This document shows, in pieces, positions 26,616 through 35,878 of a stretch of 61,736 bases of DNA. Each line of letters opens with the position of its first letter. Within the stretch, counting starts at the first letter, position 1. A program made the position numbers and the translations under genes. The DNA lies in contig JAHJMO010000001.1 in NCBI GenBank assembly GCA_018821245.1, positions 1 through 61,736 on the forward strand, written 5' to 3'. The notes under the pieces were generated by a model. That model was not told where the DNA came from, did no database searches, and saw only the letters and a list, made by a program, of their open reading frames with translations. Origin of the DNA: Patescibacteria group bacterium (GTDB lineage: Bacteria; Patescibacteriota; Microgenomatia; UBA10105; UBA927).

Positions 26616-27977
26616 TTATATTCCCTGGTTTCCAAAAATCTCTTTTTCCAGTTTTTCCCGGGTGAGCTCTTTTTGACTTTTGGCAAGGATTTCAATCGGC
26701 GGTAACACGCGGCCGCCAAGCGTTATCTGGGCTTTATCAAATACATATCGATCCCGGGGGTCTTCTACCTCAACGATGTATGTTCCATCCGGAAGGGGAG
26801 TAGAGGCCGCAAACTGACCAAGCTTATTGCTTTTGAGCGCTCTCAAGGGTACGCCGTCTTTGTCGCGCACCGTGATAAGCACTCCCGGTAGAAGTCCGCC
26901 CTCGCCGTCTTTGATAATGCCGGTAACAACGTTTGGAAAAGACGTCAGGCGCGGGATACCGGCTTTGACTGCGGCGTCCTTTGGAATCACGCGCACCGTA
27001 GGCCCTTTTGTGGCGGGTTGGGCGAAGCGCCCGGGAGCGGAAAAAGACCCGCGTCCAGCAAGCGGGGGTACGGCCCCCATAAAGGGCCGTTGAGCGCCCG
27101 GCATTGGCGGATACATGGGCGACGGCGGCTGCGATGCTTTTTTGTGAAGCGCCGCAAGCTCCTGCTCCAGCTTGTTTTTCTCAGACAATGTTTGCGCGAG
27201 CTGTTTTTGCATCTCAGCCATCTGCCCTTCGCTTGCAGCTTTAGCCTGAAGCTCAACCCTAAGCCCTTGGAGCTGCTTTTCCAGATCCAGGGTTTTTTGT
27301 TGGATCCTGTCGGCGCTTTGTGTGCTGTTTGGCGCCACACCTTCTGTCTCCGGGTGCTGTTGTCCCAAGCCCTGTTTATACCTCGCGGCATCCCGCCAAT
27401 CCGTTTGTATGGTTGGGTTTCCGAGAAACCAGTCTTTCAGCCACCTAAAGGGGTTGTACATGGGTAGCGGTACATTTTTCGACGGGTTCCCTGCCCCCTC
27501 GGTATCGTCTCCGGATGTTTGTTGGTCAGATCGTGGAACGCGAAAAAACGTATCCAAAAGCTGCGCCTTTGACGCAGTAGCCCCCCCGTTGTTTGATTGG
27601 TCTTGAGAGACGTTTGCCGACCCGCGATAAGGAGCCTGTGATTTTCTCCCGGCTTTGGGCACCACTATTGTTTTGGCGCTTGGGGCTTGTTGTCCCCTCT
27701 GCCACACATACTGCGTGGGACTATAGGCACTTTTAAAAAAGGAAAGAACCCACACGTCCATCGGCCGCTCTTCTATTGGAACAAATGCAAAGCCCACTCC
27801 CAGAAGTCCAAATCCGGCTGCGATCGGCCAGGTGAAAATTGTCGGCAAGGGGAGCTTATAGGATATATATGCACAAATTGCGCCCAAAGCCAGATACCCG
27901 AACTGTTTGAGGGTCATGTCGCCGATGAGGCGAAATTGAAACGTTGATACATTTTGAGGAACAGGGTGTTGCTCCAT
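26616..27977 (-). CDS. PrgI/VirB3-like membrane protein with coiled coil and carboxypeptidase-regulatory-like domain
   Basis: The 453-residue protein begins with the PrgI pattern (QHPVPQNVSTFQFRLIGDMT, two membrane helices at about 24-65, then PIEERPMDVW). A Gln/Pro-rich linker, a coiled coil (about 225-285) and a proline-rich stretch follow. The last 110 residues form a carboxypeptidase-regulatory-like Ig domain (VVTGIIKDGEGGLLPGVLI, GQFAASTPLPDGTYIV). PrgI proteins are VirB3 counterparts in the inner-membrane platform. Plain PrgI is about 110-130 residues, so this is a long fusion. It heads the minus-strand operon down to 21104. Confidence 0.8.
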   Translation of the reverse strand: MEQHPVPQNVSTFQFRLIGDMTLKQFGYLALGAICAYISYKLPLPTIFTWPIAAGFGLLGVGFAFVPIEERPMDVWVLSFFKSAYSPTQYVWQRGQQAPSAKTIVVPKAGRKSQAPYRGSANVSQDQSNNGGATASKAQLLDTFFRVPRSDQQTSGDDTEGAGNPSKNVPLPMYNPFRWLKDWFLGNPTIQTDWRDAARYKQGLGQQHPETEGVAPNSTQSADRIQQKTLDLEKQLQGLRVELQAKAASEGQMAEMQKQLAQTLSEKNKLEQELAALHKKASQPPSPMYPPMPGAQRPFMGAVPPLAGRGSFSAPGRFAQPATKGPTVRVIPKDAAVKAGIPRLTSFPNVVTGIIKDGEGGLLPGVLITVRDKDGVPLRALKSNKLGQFAASTPLPDGTYIVEVEDPRDRYVFDKAQITLGGRVLPPIEILAKSQKELTREKLEKEIFGNQGI

Positions 27978-28054
27978 ACAAACAAAATATTTGAACCACT
28001 GTCATTGTAAAAGGTTATTGGGGGTGGCGCAAGTATGACAAAGCGCATTTGGAT

Positions 28055-28082
28055 CGTGAAAACGACTATTTTTCTTTTCACG
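28055..28082. promoter_or_regulatory. Inverted repeat in the divergent secretion-gene promoter region
   Basis: Perfect 8-bp arms CGTGAAAA (28055-28062) and TTTTCACG (28075-28082) flank a 12-base AT-rich loop, in the 144-base gap between the divergent PrgI and VirD4-like genes. The position suits an operator controlling both sides; a hairpin in one leader is the alternative. Confidence 0.4.
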
Positions 28083-28121
28083 CGCGACATTACTCATCAA
28101 TAGGGTCGTTATTGTGATATC

Positions 28122-30317
28122 ATGAAAATCATGGAACATCCGATGGTGTTGCTTGAAGTGAAAAATTCCCGGGAAAGCGAAGAGTCGCCTGCGTCCATGG
28201 AGCAGGTGTTTTCGGCTCTTGGCGCGTCTCGCGGACACGGCGGTTTTTTTGCCCGTTTTTTCCGGTCGGGGGCCCCGCACGGGTTTATGAGTTTTGAAAT
28301 TGTATCAGTAAACAGCGGCATACACTTTTTTATATGCGTTCCGGAGGCAAGCCGCGCGTACGTAGAAAATCAACTTATTGCTCAGTATCCCAAGGTGCTT
28401 GTCTCTACCGTTTCTGACTATGCTCCTCACTTTTTCTCCCTTCCGCACGTTGCGGGACAACTGGTTTTGTCCAATAGCTTCTATTACCCCCTAAAAACAT
28501 ATATAGACATCAAAGACCTTGATATTTTGGCAAGTGTTTTGGGGCAATTGGCAAAGCTTTCTTCTCAAGAGGCTGCGGGCGTACAGTTGTGGATAGAGCC
28601 CGCCGGAAGCGCGTGGCAGCGCCGCGCCGCCGGCATCGTGGCCGCCGGAGTCCCTGACGCCAACTCAATAACCGGCCGCACCAAAGCGCATCCGCACGCC
28701 AGGCTTATAGAAACCAAAATACATCAAGTGGGGTTTCGCGTGGCAATTCGCGTTGTCGCGGTTTCTGCCACAGAAGGGCAGGCAGGCGAGCTTTTGGAGG
28801 CAATTGGCGGGACATACGGCGTATTTGGTCTTGGAGACGGAAACAGCCTGGTGCTTTCATGGCCGGCCTTTTGGCAGAAAAAAAATCTGGAAAAGGCCTA
28901 CGCGGCAAGAACCGGGGGGCTCTCTCCACGCCATCAGATTCTTAACGCGTCAGAGCTCGCCTCGTTTTGGCATCCTCCGTGGCTTGCCCTTTCTGCCATC
29001 AAAAACATATCATGGAGCGCGCCGGTCGGCGGGGAAGCACCGGAAAATCTCCCGGTTTCAGGCGACAACGAAGAAGAAAAAAAACTTATTAATTTCTTTG
29101 CCCGGACAGAATTCAAAAACAAAACAGTGACACTTGGTTTGAAAAAGGATGACCGCCGCAAACACGTATATATCGTGGGCAAAACAGGCACAGGCAAGTC
29201 AACGATGATTGCCAATATGGCAATTAACGACATGAGGAATGGCCAGGGCGTTGCTGTGTTGGACCCGCACGGAGATCTAAGCGATATTCTTTTGGATTAC
29301 ATTCCGTCATTTCGCGTGAACGACGTGGCGTATCTGGATCCGTCCGACACGGAATACCCGTTTCACCTCAACCCGCTTGAACTTAAAAACGAAGCGTTTC
29401 GTGAGCTTATCGCCTCCGGCATTGTGTCAATTTTTTATAAACTTTACCATTACAGCTGGGGACCGAGGCTTGAGTATATCTTGCGCAACACCATTCTCAC
29501 CCTTCTACATGTTCCGCAGTCGACACTTCTGCAGGTGCCGGAGGTGTTGACCGACGAAAAGTATCGCGCCAAAGTTATAGACAAGCTGGAAGACAAGGTG
29601 CTTAAAAATTTTTGGCTTCATGAATTTAACAAAATGAGCCCCCAGATGCGTTCAGAAGCGGTGTCGCCGATCCTCAATAAAGTCGGGCAATTTTTGTCCT
29701 CCCAAACCATCAGAAATATCGTTGGACACTCGGCGTCCACCGTAAATTTGGAAACCTTGATGAACGAGGGAAAAATCGTGATAGTCAACCTTTCCCAGGG
29801 GAAGCTTGGCGAGGACAATAGTGCGCTTCTGGGCGCCATGATTATTACCAAACTGCAGCTTGCCGCCATGAACCGTGTGTACCAGGCCGAAGAGGCGCGG
29901 CGCGATTTTTATCTGTATGTCGACGAGTTTCAGAATTTTGCGACGCAGTCTTTCATTAAGATTCTTTCAGAGGCACGTAAATATCGTCTGAACTTAACAC
30001 TCGCCAACCAGTATATTGGCCAGATTGATGAGGATGTGCAGAAGGCGATTTTTGGCAACGCCGGGTCTCTTGTGTCATTTGCGGTTGGTGCGGCAGACGC
30101 GCGGGTACTTGCCAAAGAATTTGGCGACAAATACACAGAAGACGAACTGGTTGGTATCGGCAATTACCGGGTGATCCTCAAGCTTTCTATCGACAACCTA
30201 ACGACGCGGCCGTTTTCCGCAACCACTCTGCCTTTGCCGCGCTCCAAGAACCAAAACAGAGAAAAGGTGGTGCGTTCAAGCAGAGAACGATACGCAAAAA
30301 AAGCTGATAGCTTATGA
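28122..30317 (+). CDS. VirD4/TraD-like coupling ATPase
   Basis: The 731-residue protein has an N-terminal region of about 330 residues without clear membrane helices, then a RecA-like motor with Walker A GKTGTGKS (353-360), AVLDPHGD, FHLNPLE, and Walker B FYLYVDEFQNFAT, followed by LTLANQYIGQID and GNAGSLVSF. This is the soluble VirD4/TraG-like (DUF87-type) ATPase common in CPR genomes. It would recruit or pump substrate DNA for the adjacent secretion system. It is divergent from the PrgI operon, and its last bases overlap nadD by 4. Confidence 0.85.
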   Translation: MKIMEHPMVLLEVKNSRESEESPASMEQVFSALGASRGHGGFFARFFRSGAPHGFMSFEIVSVNSGIHFFICVPEASRAYVENQLIAQYPKVLVSTVSDYAPHFFSLPHVAGQLVLSNSFYYPLKTYIDIKDLDILASVLGQLAKLSSQEAAGVQLWIEPAGSAWQRRAAGIVAAGVPDANSITGRTKAHPHARLIETKIHQVGFRVAIRVVAVSATEGQAGELLEAIGGTYGVFGLGDGNSLVLSWPAFWQKKNLEKAYAARTGGLSPRHQILNASELASFWHPPWLALSAIKNISWSAPVGGEAPENLPVSGDNEEEKKLINFFARTEFKNKTVTLGLKKDDRRKHVYIVGKTGTGKSTMIANMAINDMRNGQGVAVLDPHGDLSDILLDYIPSFRVNDVAYLDPSDTEYPFHLNPLELKNEAFRELIASGIVSIFYKLYHYSWGPRLEYILRNTILTLLHVPQSTLLQVPEVLTDEKYRAKVIDKLEDKVLKNFWLHEFNKMSPQMRSEAVSPILNKVGQFLSSQTIRNIVGHSASTVNLETLMNEGKIVIVNLSQGKLGEDNSALLGAMIITKLQLAAMNRVYQAEEARRDFYLYVDEFQNFATQSFIKILSEARKYRLNLTLANQYIGQIDEDVQKAIFGNAGSLVSFAVGAADARVLAKEFGDKYTEDELVGIGNYRVILKLSIDNLTTRPFSATTLPLPRSKNQNREKVVRSSRERYAKKADSL

Positions 30318-30868
30318 AAATTGGTTTATTCGGCGGAGTTTTTAATCCTCCACACATAGGACACCTCATTATAGCTCAGCAAATTCTGGACTTTACAGAC
30401 GTGGAGGAGGTCTGGTTTTTGCCCAACTTCGGTCAGAGTTTTCCCAAAGAGACAATTCCCGTTGAACACCGGGTGGTCATGACGAGAATGTTGCAAATGC
30501 CGCGGACAAAAACATCAACCATAGAGATTGACAACAGGCTGGATGGTAAAACCATTCATTTAATTCCGTATTTACCCAAAGAACACGCATTTAGTTTTAT
30601 TATAGGAGCCGATCAACTTCCCGTGTTTCATCAATGGGAGGATTGGGAGATGTTACTTCAACACATGCCGTTTTTGGTGTTTCCGCGGTACGGGTATCCT
30701 ACGGAACCGCTTTATGAGAACATGAAGCTTGTCTGTCACCAGCAACTTATGGCAACAGATATATCATCGACAAAAATTAGAGCGAGAATAAAACAGGGAC
30801 TACCTATTGATCGATTTGTGCCCGCGAGAGTGGATCAATACATAAAAGACCATGGACTTTATGTGTAA
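30314..30868 (+). CDS. nadD: Nicotinate-nucleotide adenylyltransferase
   Basis: The 184-residue protein has the nucleotidyltransferase motif FGGVFNPPHIGHL (6-18), VWFLPNFGQSFPK, IGADQLPVFHQW and the C-terminal ISSTKIRARIKQG. NadD makes nicotinate adenine dinucleotide from NaMN and ATP. It overlaps the VirD4-like gene (ATGA) and is followed by nadE, so the last two NAD steps are encoded together inside the secretion locus. Confidence 0.93.
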   Translation: MKIGLFGGVFNPPHIGHLIIAQQILDFTDVEEVWFLPNFGQSFPKETIPVEHRVVMTRMLQMPRTKTSTIEIDNRLDGKTIHLIPYLPKEHAFSFIIGADQLPVFHQWEDWEMLLQHMPFLVFPRYGYPTEPLYENMKLVCHQQLMATDISSTKIRARIKQGLPIDRFVPARVDQYIKDHGLYV

Positions 30869-30885
30869 ATAACAATTAACATGCT

Positions 30886-31677
30886 ATGCTTGAAATAAAC
30901 GCAGAACAAACGGCCGCCGAGCTTACGGACTTTCTGAAAGCATCGTTTCAAAAAGAAGGGTTTGGGGACGCCGTCATTGCTCTTTCCGGCGGAGTGGATT
31001 CTGCGGTGTCCTCTATACTGGCGGCACGGGCCCTGGGACCGGATCACGTGTTCCCACTCCTTTTGCCGTACGGGGCGCTTAATAAAGATCCGGAAAAAGA
31101 CGCGCTTTCCGTTGTGGCGGTTGCCCGCATTCAGCGCGCCAACATTTCCCGGATATACATAGAACAATTAGTTGACGCTGTCTGCGCTCTAGACCCGTCT
31201 ATGGACAAGGTGCGCCGCGGCAATATCATGGCGCGGGTGCGGATGACCTTGCTGTTTGATGCCGCCAAAAGGCGCAAGGCCCTGGTTGTGGGGACAGAGA
31301 ACAAAAGCGAGTATCTATTGGGGTACTATACGCGTTTTGGAGATGAGGCAAGCGACATTGAGCCCCTCCGGAATATATACAAAACACAAGTATACCAGCT
31401 TGCCAGGCATTTGGGGGTGCCGCAACAAATACTTTTGAAAAGACCAAGTGCGGGACTGTGGGAAGGCCAGACCGACGAGGGCGAATTTGGGTTTTCGTAC
31501 CAGGATGCAGACGAGGTACTGCATCAGCTGTATGACGAAAAAAACTCCACCGAGCAAATTCTCAAATCTGGGATAAACAAAGAGGCTCTTGAAAAAATTT
31601 CCAACTGGATGGAGCGCAACTCCTTCAAGCACCGCGTACCGATTATCCCCTCCACCCCAGCCGGTGGAATAGGTTGA
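30886..31677 (+). CDS. nadE: NH3-dependent NAD+ synthetase
   Basis: The 263-residue protein has the PP-loop LSGGVDSAVSS (28-38), GTENKSEYLLGYYTRFGDEASDIEP and RPSAGLWEGQTDEGE, all diagnostic of NadE. There is no glutaminase domain, so it uses free ammonia. It converts nicotinate adenine dinucleotide to NAD+. It follows nadD by 17 bases. The C-terminal HRVPIIP segment is the usual end. Confidence 0.94.
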   Translation: MLEINAEQTAAELTDFLKASFQKEGFGDAVIALSGGVDSAVSSILAARALGPDHVFPLLLPYGALNKDPEKDALSVVAVARIQRANISRIYIEQLVDAVCALDPSMDKVRRGNIMARVRMTLLFDAAKRRKALVVGTENKSEYLLGYYTRFGDEASDIEPLRNIYKTQVYQLARHLGVPQQILLKRPSAGLWEGQTDEGEFGFSYQDADEVLHQLYDEKNSTEQILKSGINKEALEKISNWMERNSFKHRVPIIPSTPAGGIG

Positions 31678-31750
31678 TAAAACTTTTGAGCCAGGCAATC
31701 GCCCCGCGCTGTCTTAACCCTCCTAAATTTACCAGAGGCGCCAAGGACAA

Positions 31751-31767
31751 ACCACCCCAGGGGTGGT
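31751..31767. repeat. Perfect palindrome, 8-bp arms around a single A
   Basis: ACCACCCC (31751-31758), A (31759), GGGGTGGT (31760-31767). The design matches the palindromes at 55946-55962 and 61694-61710. It follows nadE by 73 bases and lies 16 bases before a promoter. No T-run follows it, so it does not look like an intrinsic terminator. Confidence 0.6.
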
Positions 31768-31782
31768 GGACACCATTACTAC

Positions 31783-31811
31783 TTGTCGGAATATACTACA
31801 ACAGTTACAAT
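31783..31811 (+). promoter_or_regulatory. Promoter for the 1,335-residue protein gene
   Basis: TTGTCG (31783-31788) and TACAAT (31806-31811) have an ideal 17-base spacer. The predicted start near 31818 lies downstream of the earlier in-frame ATG at 31674, which supports the ATG at 31845 as the real start. Confidence 0.5.
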
Positions 31812-31844
31812 TGGATCAGGCAGGCCGGCGGGGCTATTAATTAT

Positions 31845-34800
31845 ATGGAAAAAGAAAAAGGCCTTGACATACTTAATGTGCTTATAAATATGGCCCGAAA
31901 AAAGGGCGGAGCCGGTGGTGCTACTCCTGAAAATATCGAAAAGTTCATTCAAGCCACCAAGGCCGCATTTGAAAAAAGAAAAACTAAAATTGAAGTTGCT
32001 TCTGAACAATGGGTTAAAAAAATTCGTGATTCAAAAAATGAAGCAAATAGAGCCGCTGCCAAAGAAGAAATACAGGTAGAGGCCTATGATAAACGATCCC
32101 CGGAAGAAATAGATATATTAAAAGATCAGCTTAGTGTTGCAGCAACAAAAGGAGACTTGCCAACGTGGTTAGCTGAAGAGACTACGTATATACAACAAAG
32201 TGACGTTGCAGCAGAGTTCGTTGCGCGCATAGCAATGCTTCCCGCCGAACAGCAGCAAAACCCCTACATACTCTATAGAGAGCTATATAAGATGCACAAT
32301 TCTATCAACTGGATTGCGCAGTCCAACCGATCATTAATGGAAATATCAATGATTACCAACAAGGCGTTAGTGGAAATTCGTAGTCAGGCAGCAAACAAGG
32401 GAATATTAGAATTAGAAAACCTAAACAGCGTAGGCGCATTTATTGGTGACAGAACAAGCACGGAACATGAGTCTTTTGATTTGTATAGACTGGACAAATT
32501 AAAAGAGACAGAAGACCCCGGTCAAATGCCCGACAGCAGGAAAGAAAGAGATAAATATGGAGCATGGCGAGAAAAAGAGATTAAAAAACGACAGAGGCGA
32601 GTCTTGGAAGAGACGCTTGTTTCTTATCAAAAAGACCTTGACGGGGGACTGCTTTCAACCAAAGACGAGCTGCAGAGGATGAAAGATTTGGACAAATTAT
32701 TAACAAAGTCAATGAGCGGTAGCAGGGAGGATAAGGGGCTACAAGCAAGATATAAAGAACTTAACTCTGAAGACGTGAGTACAATAAAAAGGCGTATTCA
32801 GCAGCGGGTTCGCGCGCTAGAAGCACAACACGAAAGAGAGTATAAATCACAGAAACTAATAGAAGAGGCAGAAAGGGAAGATCGCAAGACGGCAATATAC
32901 AAAACCAGAAAGCTAGAAGAAACAAAGAAAAAAAGAGATGAACTAGCCAGAAACGGAGATGCGATTATTTGGATAAAAGAGCTTAAGGCCCGCTACCCCA
33001 ATTGTGCCGCGGAGATTGATGACATTATTTACGTGCGCGGTCTTAATAAAGGAGACATAGATTTAATTATTTCCGGTAGCGAAGGCCGGTGGGAGTGGTT
33101 TTCAAAATTTTGGCAAGAAGTGTATACATTTGGGGATGAACGTGTCCGTCCGAGCCTGCAGGATGAATATAAGTGGCATGAATTTCGCAGGATTATCGAA
33201 TTAGTAGATCCAGAATCGCTACACGAAATCAGCAAGTTTAAAGATTTTTGGGAAAGAATTGGAAAGATCGATGGTATAGCAAAAGCGTTTTTTCTCCCCG
33301 GCTCTTACGAGGATAAGGCAAAGGGCTTGAAGTATTTATTGCCCAACGACATGCAAACGTTATTTCGCACGTTTGAGCATTCTGAGTATTCCTACTCTAT
33401 TATGAAATCGGCCATAATGGATAAGTTGAGAAGGCGATTTGCACAATTTGATAAAGACGCTGTGTTTTTGAACGGTTCGGTTTCTGATAGCGACATGGTC
33501 TTGCTTAAGGACGGAGCACCAGATATTTACGATGAGTTTATCGCGCTTCAAAAGACAGGAAAACCCGCCAAGAGGGACCTTTTGCTTGTAAGGCTTCAGG
33601 AAAAATATGCCCACAGAGACGAATCGGGTGATATTGTCGGTTTTGGGGATTTACCATCAAAACTCGTAGATTTGAAGAATGATATACAAAAAGCAAGGGA
33701 TGATACAGGCGCAGGCTTGTTCCTAAGAGACTATGATATGCTTTCCAACAATAGCATGTATGGGCAGTTGTCTGATTTAACACTGAAAGTTAGAGAAAGC
33801 CTAACGGTTTTAGAGAATGGTTATGAGGAGTCGGGGGTAGGTAAAGAATATAAAAAGACAGATCTGACTACTGCCCGACGGGAGGAGATTGACGAGGAGA
33901 TTGTGAGCCTAAAGAGAAAGCTTAATGAAGGGTGGAAAATATTAACGGATAATCCGAATGATACCACAGGCTTTGATGAGCACAAACTGAATGCCGTAAG
34001 AGGATTTTCCCCAACCCTTATCGAAACGAGAGAAAGGTTAATAAAATATTTACAGGTAAAAGAAAAAATAAAGCCGGAAAACTTTCACGGGTGGCTGAAA
34101 AATAATGAATGGAAAGTGAGAAACGCATGTCTGGCGGCACAATATGCATCATTAGGGTGGGGAGACGTATTGGATATTGCCGCACGTGTGGCGCGCGCGC
34201 CGACGTTAGATTTTGATTCAGCAGTTCTTAAGGTTGCAGGTAGAGACATTATGCCCGCCGCTTTTGCAGAGCCGGCGGTACGCGTGTTAAACCCGGAGTT
34301 GTTTGAAGACAGGTTTATGATGCGGGGTAAATTTGGGCAGGAAATTCGGGAACAGCACTACCGCCTTATGTTTGAACGATTTGCGCCGGACTTTATGAAA
34401 AACATGCCAAAATCCGTAAAAAATCAAATAGATCAGCTGCGAAAAGAAGGAAAACCGTCTTACAAGATTTTAATCAAAGCCGCGGCAGATTACTATGCGG
34501 TTCCATACACGGAATTGCTGCGGCCGGGATTTTTGCGCGCCGGATCGCACCTGACCAACACAACTCACCGCTTTGAAATAGCCATGCTTCAACCATATCG
34601 CGACATGATGATGAAGCTAAAAGCCGAGGCACCGGAAGGAGATAAATGGGTGATTAACAATCAAGCCTTAAGTCTGCAGCTTGCTCTGGCAGACCCACTA
34701 GATGAAGATGTAGGTGTGCACGAGCGGATTGCTATTCTTACAAAAATGTTAGGTCGTACACCGTCTCGATTTATTCAAATGAGCGGAACTGATTTATATG

Positions 34801-35852
34801 ATTTAGCCATAAAACGAGGACTGGATATGCAAAGCGTAGAATGGTATGGCTTCCAACAGGCGTTATCTAATGCCGAGATAGAAGCATGGGACGACGAAGA
34901 GGGGCTAAATGTAAAAAGGGTTGATTTTACTACAAACAAAGATTTTAATGCTATTTTACGACCTCACCTGGAAGCATCGGGAATTACAGACAAAGGGCGG
35001 CAGAATGTTTACCATCAATTCTTGGTTGATTTACATGAATATGCCAGCACAAAAGACAGTAGCGGTAGGAATTTGATTGGAAAATGGGCTCGGCATACAT
35101 TTGCCATGACGTTGCCACTGACCGATTATAATATTAAAAATGCCCGTCCGGAGCTTTTGACCGCTTTTATCAATGAAAGACGAATAAACGATCAGTTGGC
35201 CATGGCAGAGGCAGCAAGTCTACAATATCAGCTCCTTGAGCCATCCCTTATTTCTCCGCCGACACAAGACTATAGTAAGCATATTGAAACGTTATTAAAA
35301 TTTCGAAACATAATTAATACATATGATGCCCCGGAAGTTGCAGAAATGGCGGCGAGCGTTATCGCCGATGGCTTTGTCTGGGTAAATATGGACCGATCCA
35401 TGTACAATGTCATAGGTTGGATACCGTTAAGCAAAAAAATAATGCGAGGAATTGCTGAATGGGATTGGCGAATAATATCAAAAAGCAAAGACAACAAGTT
35501 TTTAAATAAAATTACCAATGGGGCCTGGAAAGATTTAGCAGAACATAAAATAGTAGAATGGCCGCACACTGTAGCGGGGGCAGTTTCAATTGCAACGAAA
35601 TACCTGGGGGGTGAGGCCTTAGCCTTAAACGCAAATGAGATAGGTCAATACGTTAGCACAACAGAGGCGGCGGGAGTATTTACACATCTGAGAAATATTC
35701 CAAAGGACATCAGAAAAAAATATGGTACGGGAGTGCTTATGCGTTTCTTTTATCATTTACCAAGAAGATACTGGTGGGTGGTACCGGTAGCAACAATAGC
35801 TATGGCAGCGATGCAAAGCGTTGAAGAGGAGACAAAACAGCAGCACCATTGA
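31845..35852 (+). CDS. Giant helical protein of unknown function (1,335 residues)
   Basis: From the ATG at 31845 the protein begins MEKEKGLDILNVLINMARKK. It is charged and mostly helical, with coiled-coil stretches at about 35-75 and 340-400 (KLEETKKKRDELARNGD). Other repeated-looking helical blocks run through the middle (about 700-800), and one hydrophobic segment lies near the end (YWWVVPVATIAMAAM). No enzymatic motif or known domain is recognised. It lies between nadE and the VirB6/VirB2 genes and is more AT-rich than they are. I infer a large scaffold or effector linked to the secretion system. An in-frame ATG at 31674 would add 57 poorly structured residues. Confidence 0.6.
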   Translation: MEKEKGLDILNVLINMARKKGGAGGATPENIEKFIQATKAAFEKRKTKIEVASEQWVKKIRDSKNEANRAAAKEEIQVEAYDKRSPEEIDILKDQLSVAATKGDLPTWLAEETTYIQQSDVAAEFVARIAMLPAEQQQNPYILYRELYKMHNSINWIAQSNRSLMEISMITNKALVEIRSQAANKGILELENLNSVGAFIGDRTSTEHESFDLYRLDKLKETEDPGQMPDSRKERDKYGAWREKEIKKRQRRVLEETLVSYQKDLDGGLLSTKDELQRMKDLDKLLTKSMSGSREDKGLQARYKELNSEDVSTIKRRIQQRVRALEAQHEREYKSQKLIEEAEREDRKTAIYKTRKLEETKKKRDELARNGDAIIWIKELKARYPNCAAEIDDIIYVRGLNKGDIDLIISGSEGRWEWFSKFWQEVYTFGDERVRPSLQDEYKWHEFRRIIELVDPESLHEISKFKDFWERIGKIDGIAKAFFLPGSYEDKAKGLKYLLPNDMQTLFRTFEHSEYSYSIMKSAIMDKLRRRFAQFDKDAVFLNGSVSDSDMVLLKDGAPDIYDEFIALQKTGKPAKRDLLLVRLQEKYAHRDESGDIVGFGDLPSKLVDLKNDIQKARDDTGAGLFLRDYDMLSNNSMYGQLSDLTLKVRESLTVLENGYEESGVGKEYKKTDLTTARREEIDEEIVSLKRKLNEGWKILTDNPNDTTGFDEHKLNAVRGFSPTLIETRERLIKYLQVKEKIKPENFHGWLKNNEWKVRNACLAAQYASLGWGDVLDIAARVARAPTLDFDSAVLKVAGRDIMPAAFAEPAVRVLNPELFEDRFMMRGKFGQEIREQHYRLMFERFAPDFMKNMPKSVKNQIDQLRKEGKPSYKILIKAAADYYAVPYTELLRPGFLRAGSHLTNTTHRFEIAMLQPYRDMMMKLKAEAPEGDKWVINNQALSLQLALADPLDEDVGVHERIAILTKMLGRTPSRFIQMSGTDLYDLAIKRGLDMQSVEWYGFQQALSNAEIEAWDDEEGLNVKRVDFTTNKDFNAILRPHLEASGITDKGRQNVYHQFLVDLHEYASTKDSSGRNLIGKWARHTFAMTLPLTDYNIKNARPELLTAFINERRINDQLAMAEAASLQYQLLEPSLISPPTQDYSKHIETLLKFRNIINTYDAPEVAEMAASVIADGFVWVNMDRSMYNVIGWIPLSKKIMRGIAEWDWRIISKSKDNKFLNKITNGAWKDLAEHKIVEWPHTVAGAVSIATKYLGGEALALNANEIGQYVSTTEAAGVFTHLRNIPKDIRKKYGTGVLMRFFYHLPRRYWWVVPVATIAMAAMQSVEEETKQQHH

Positions 35853-35878
35853 CACGTGGAGACAAACTCTTCGGTCTA

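Noticed and set aside
31751-31767. Rho-independent terminator after nadE
   Set aside because: Strong palindrome but no T-run follows, and a promoter begins 16 bases later.
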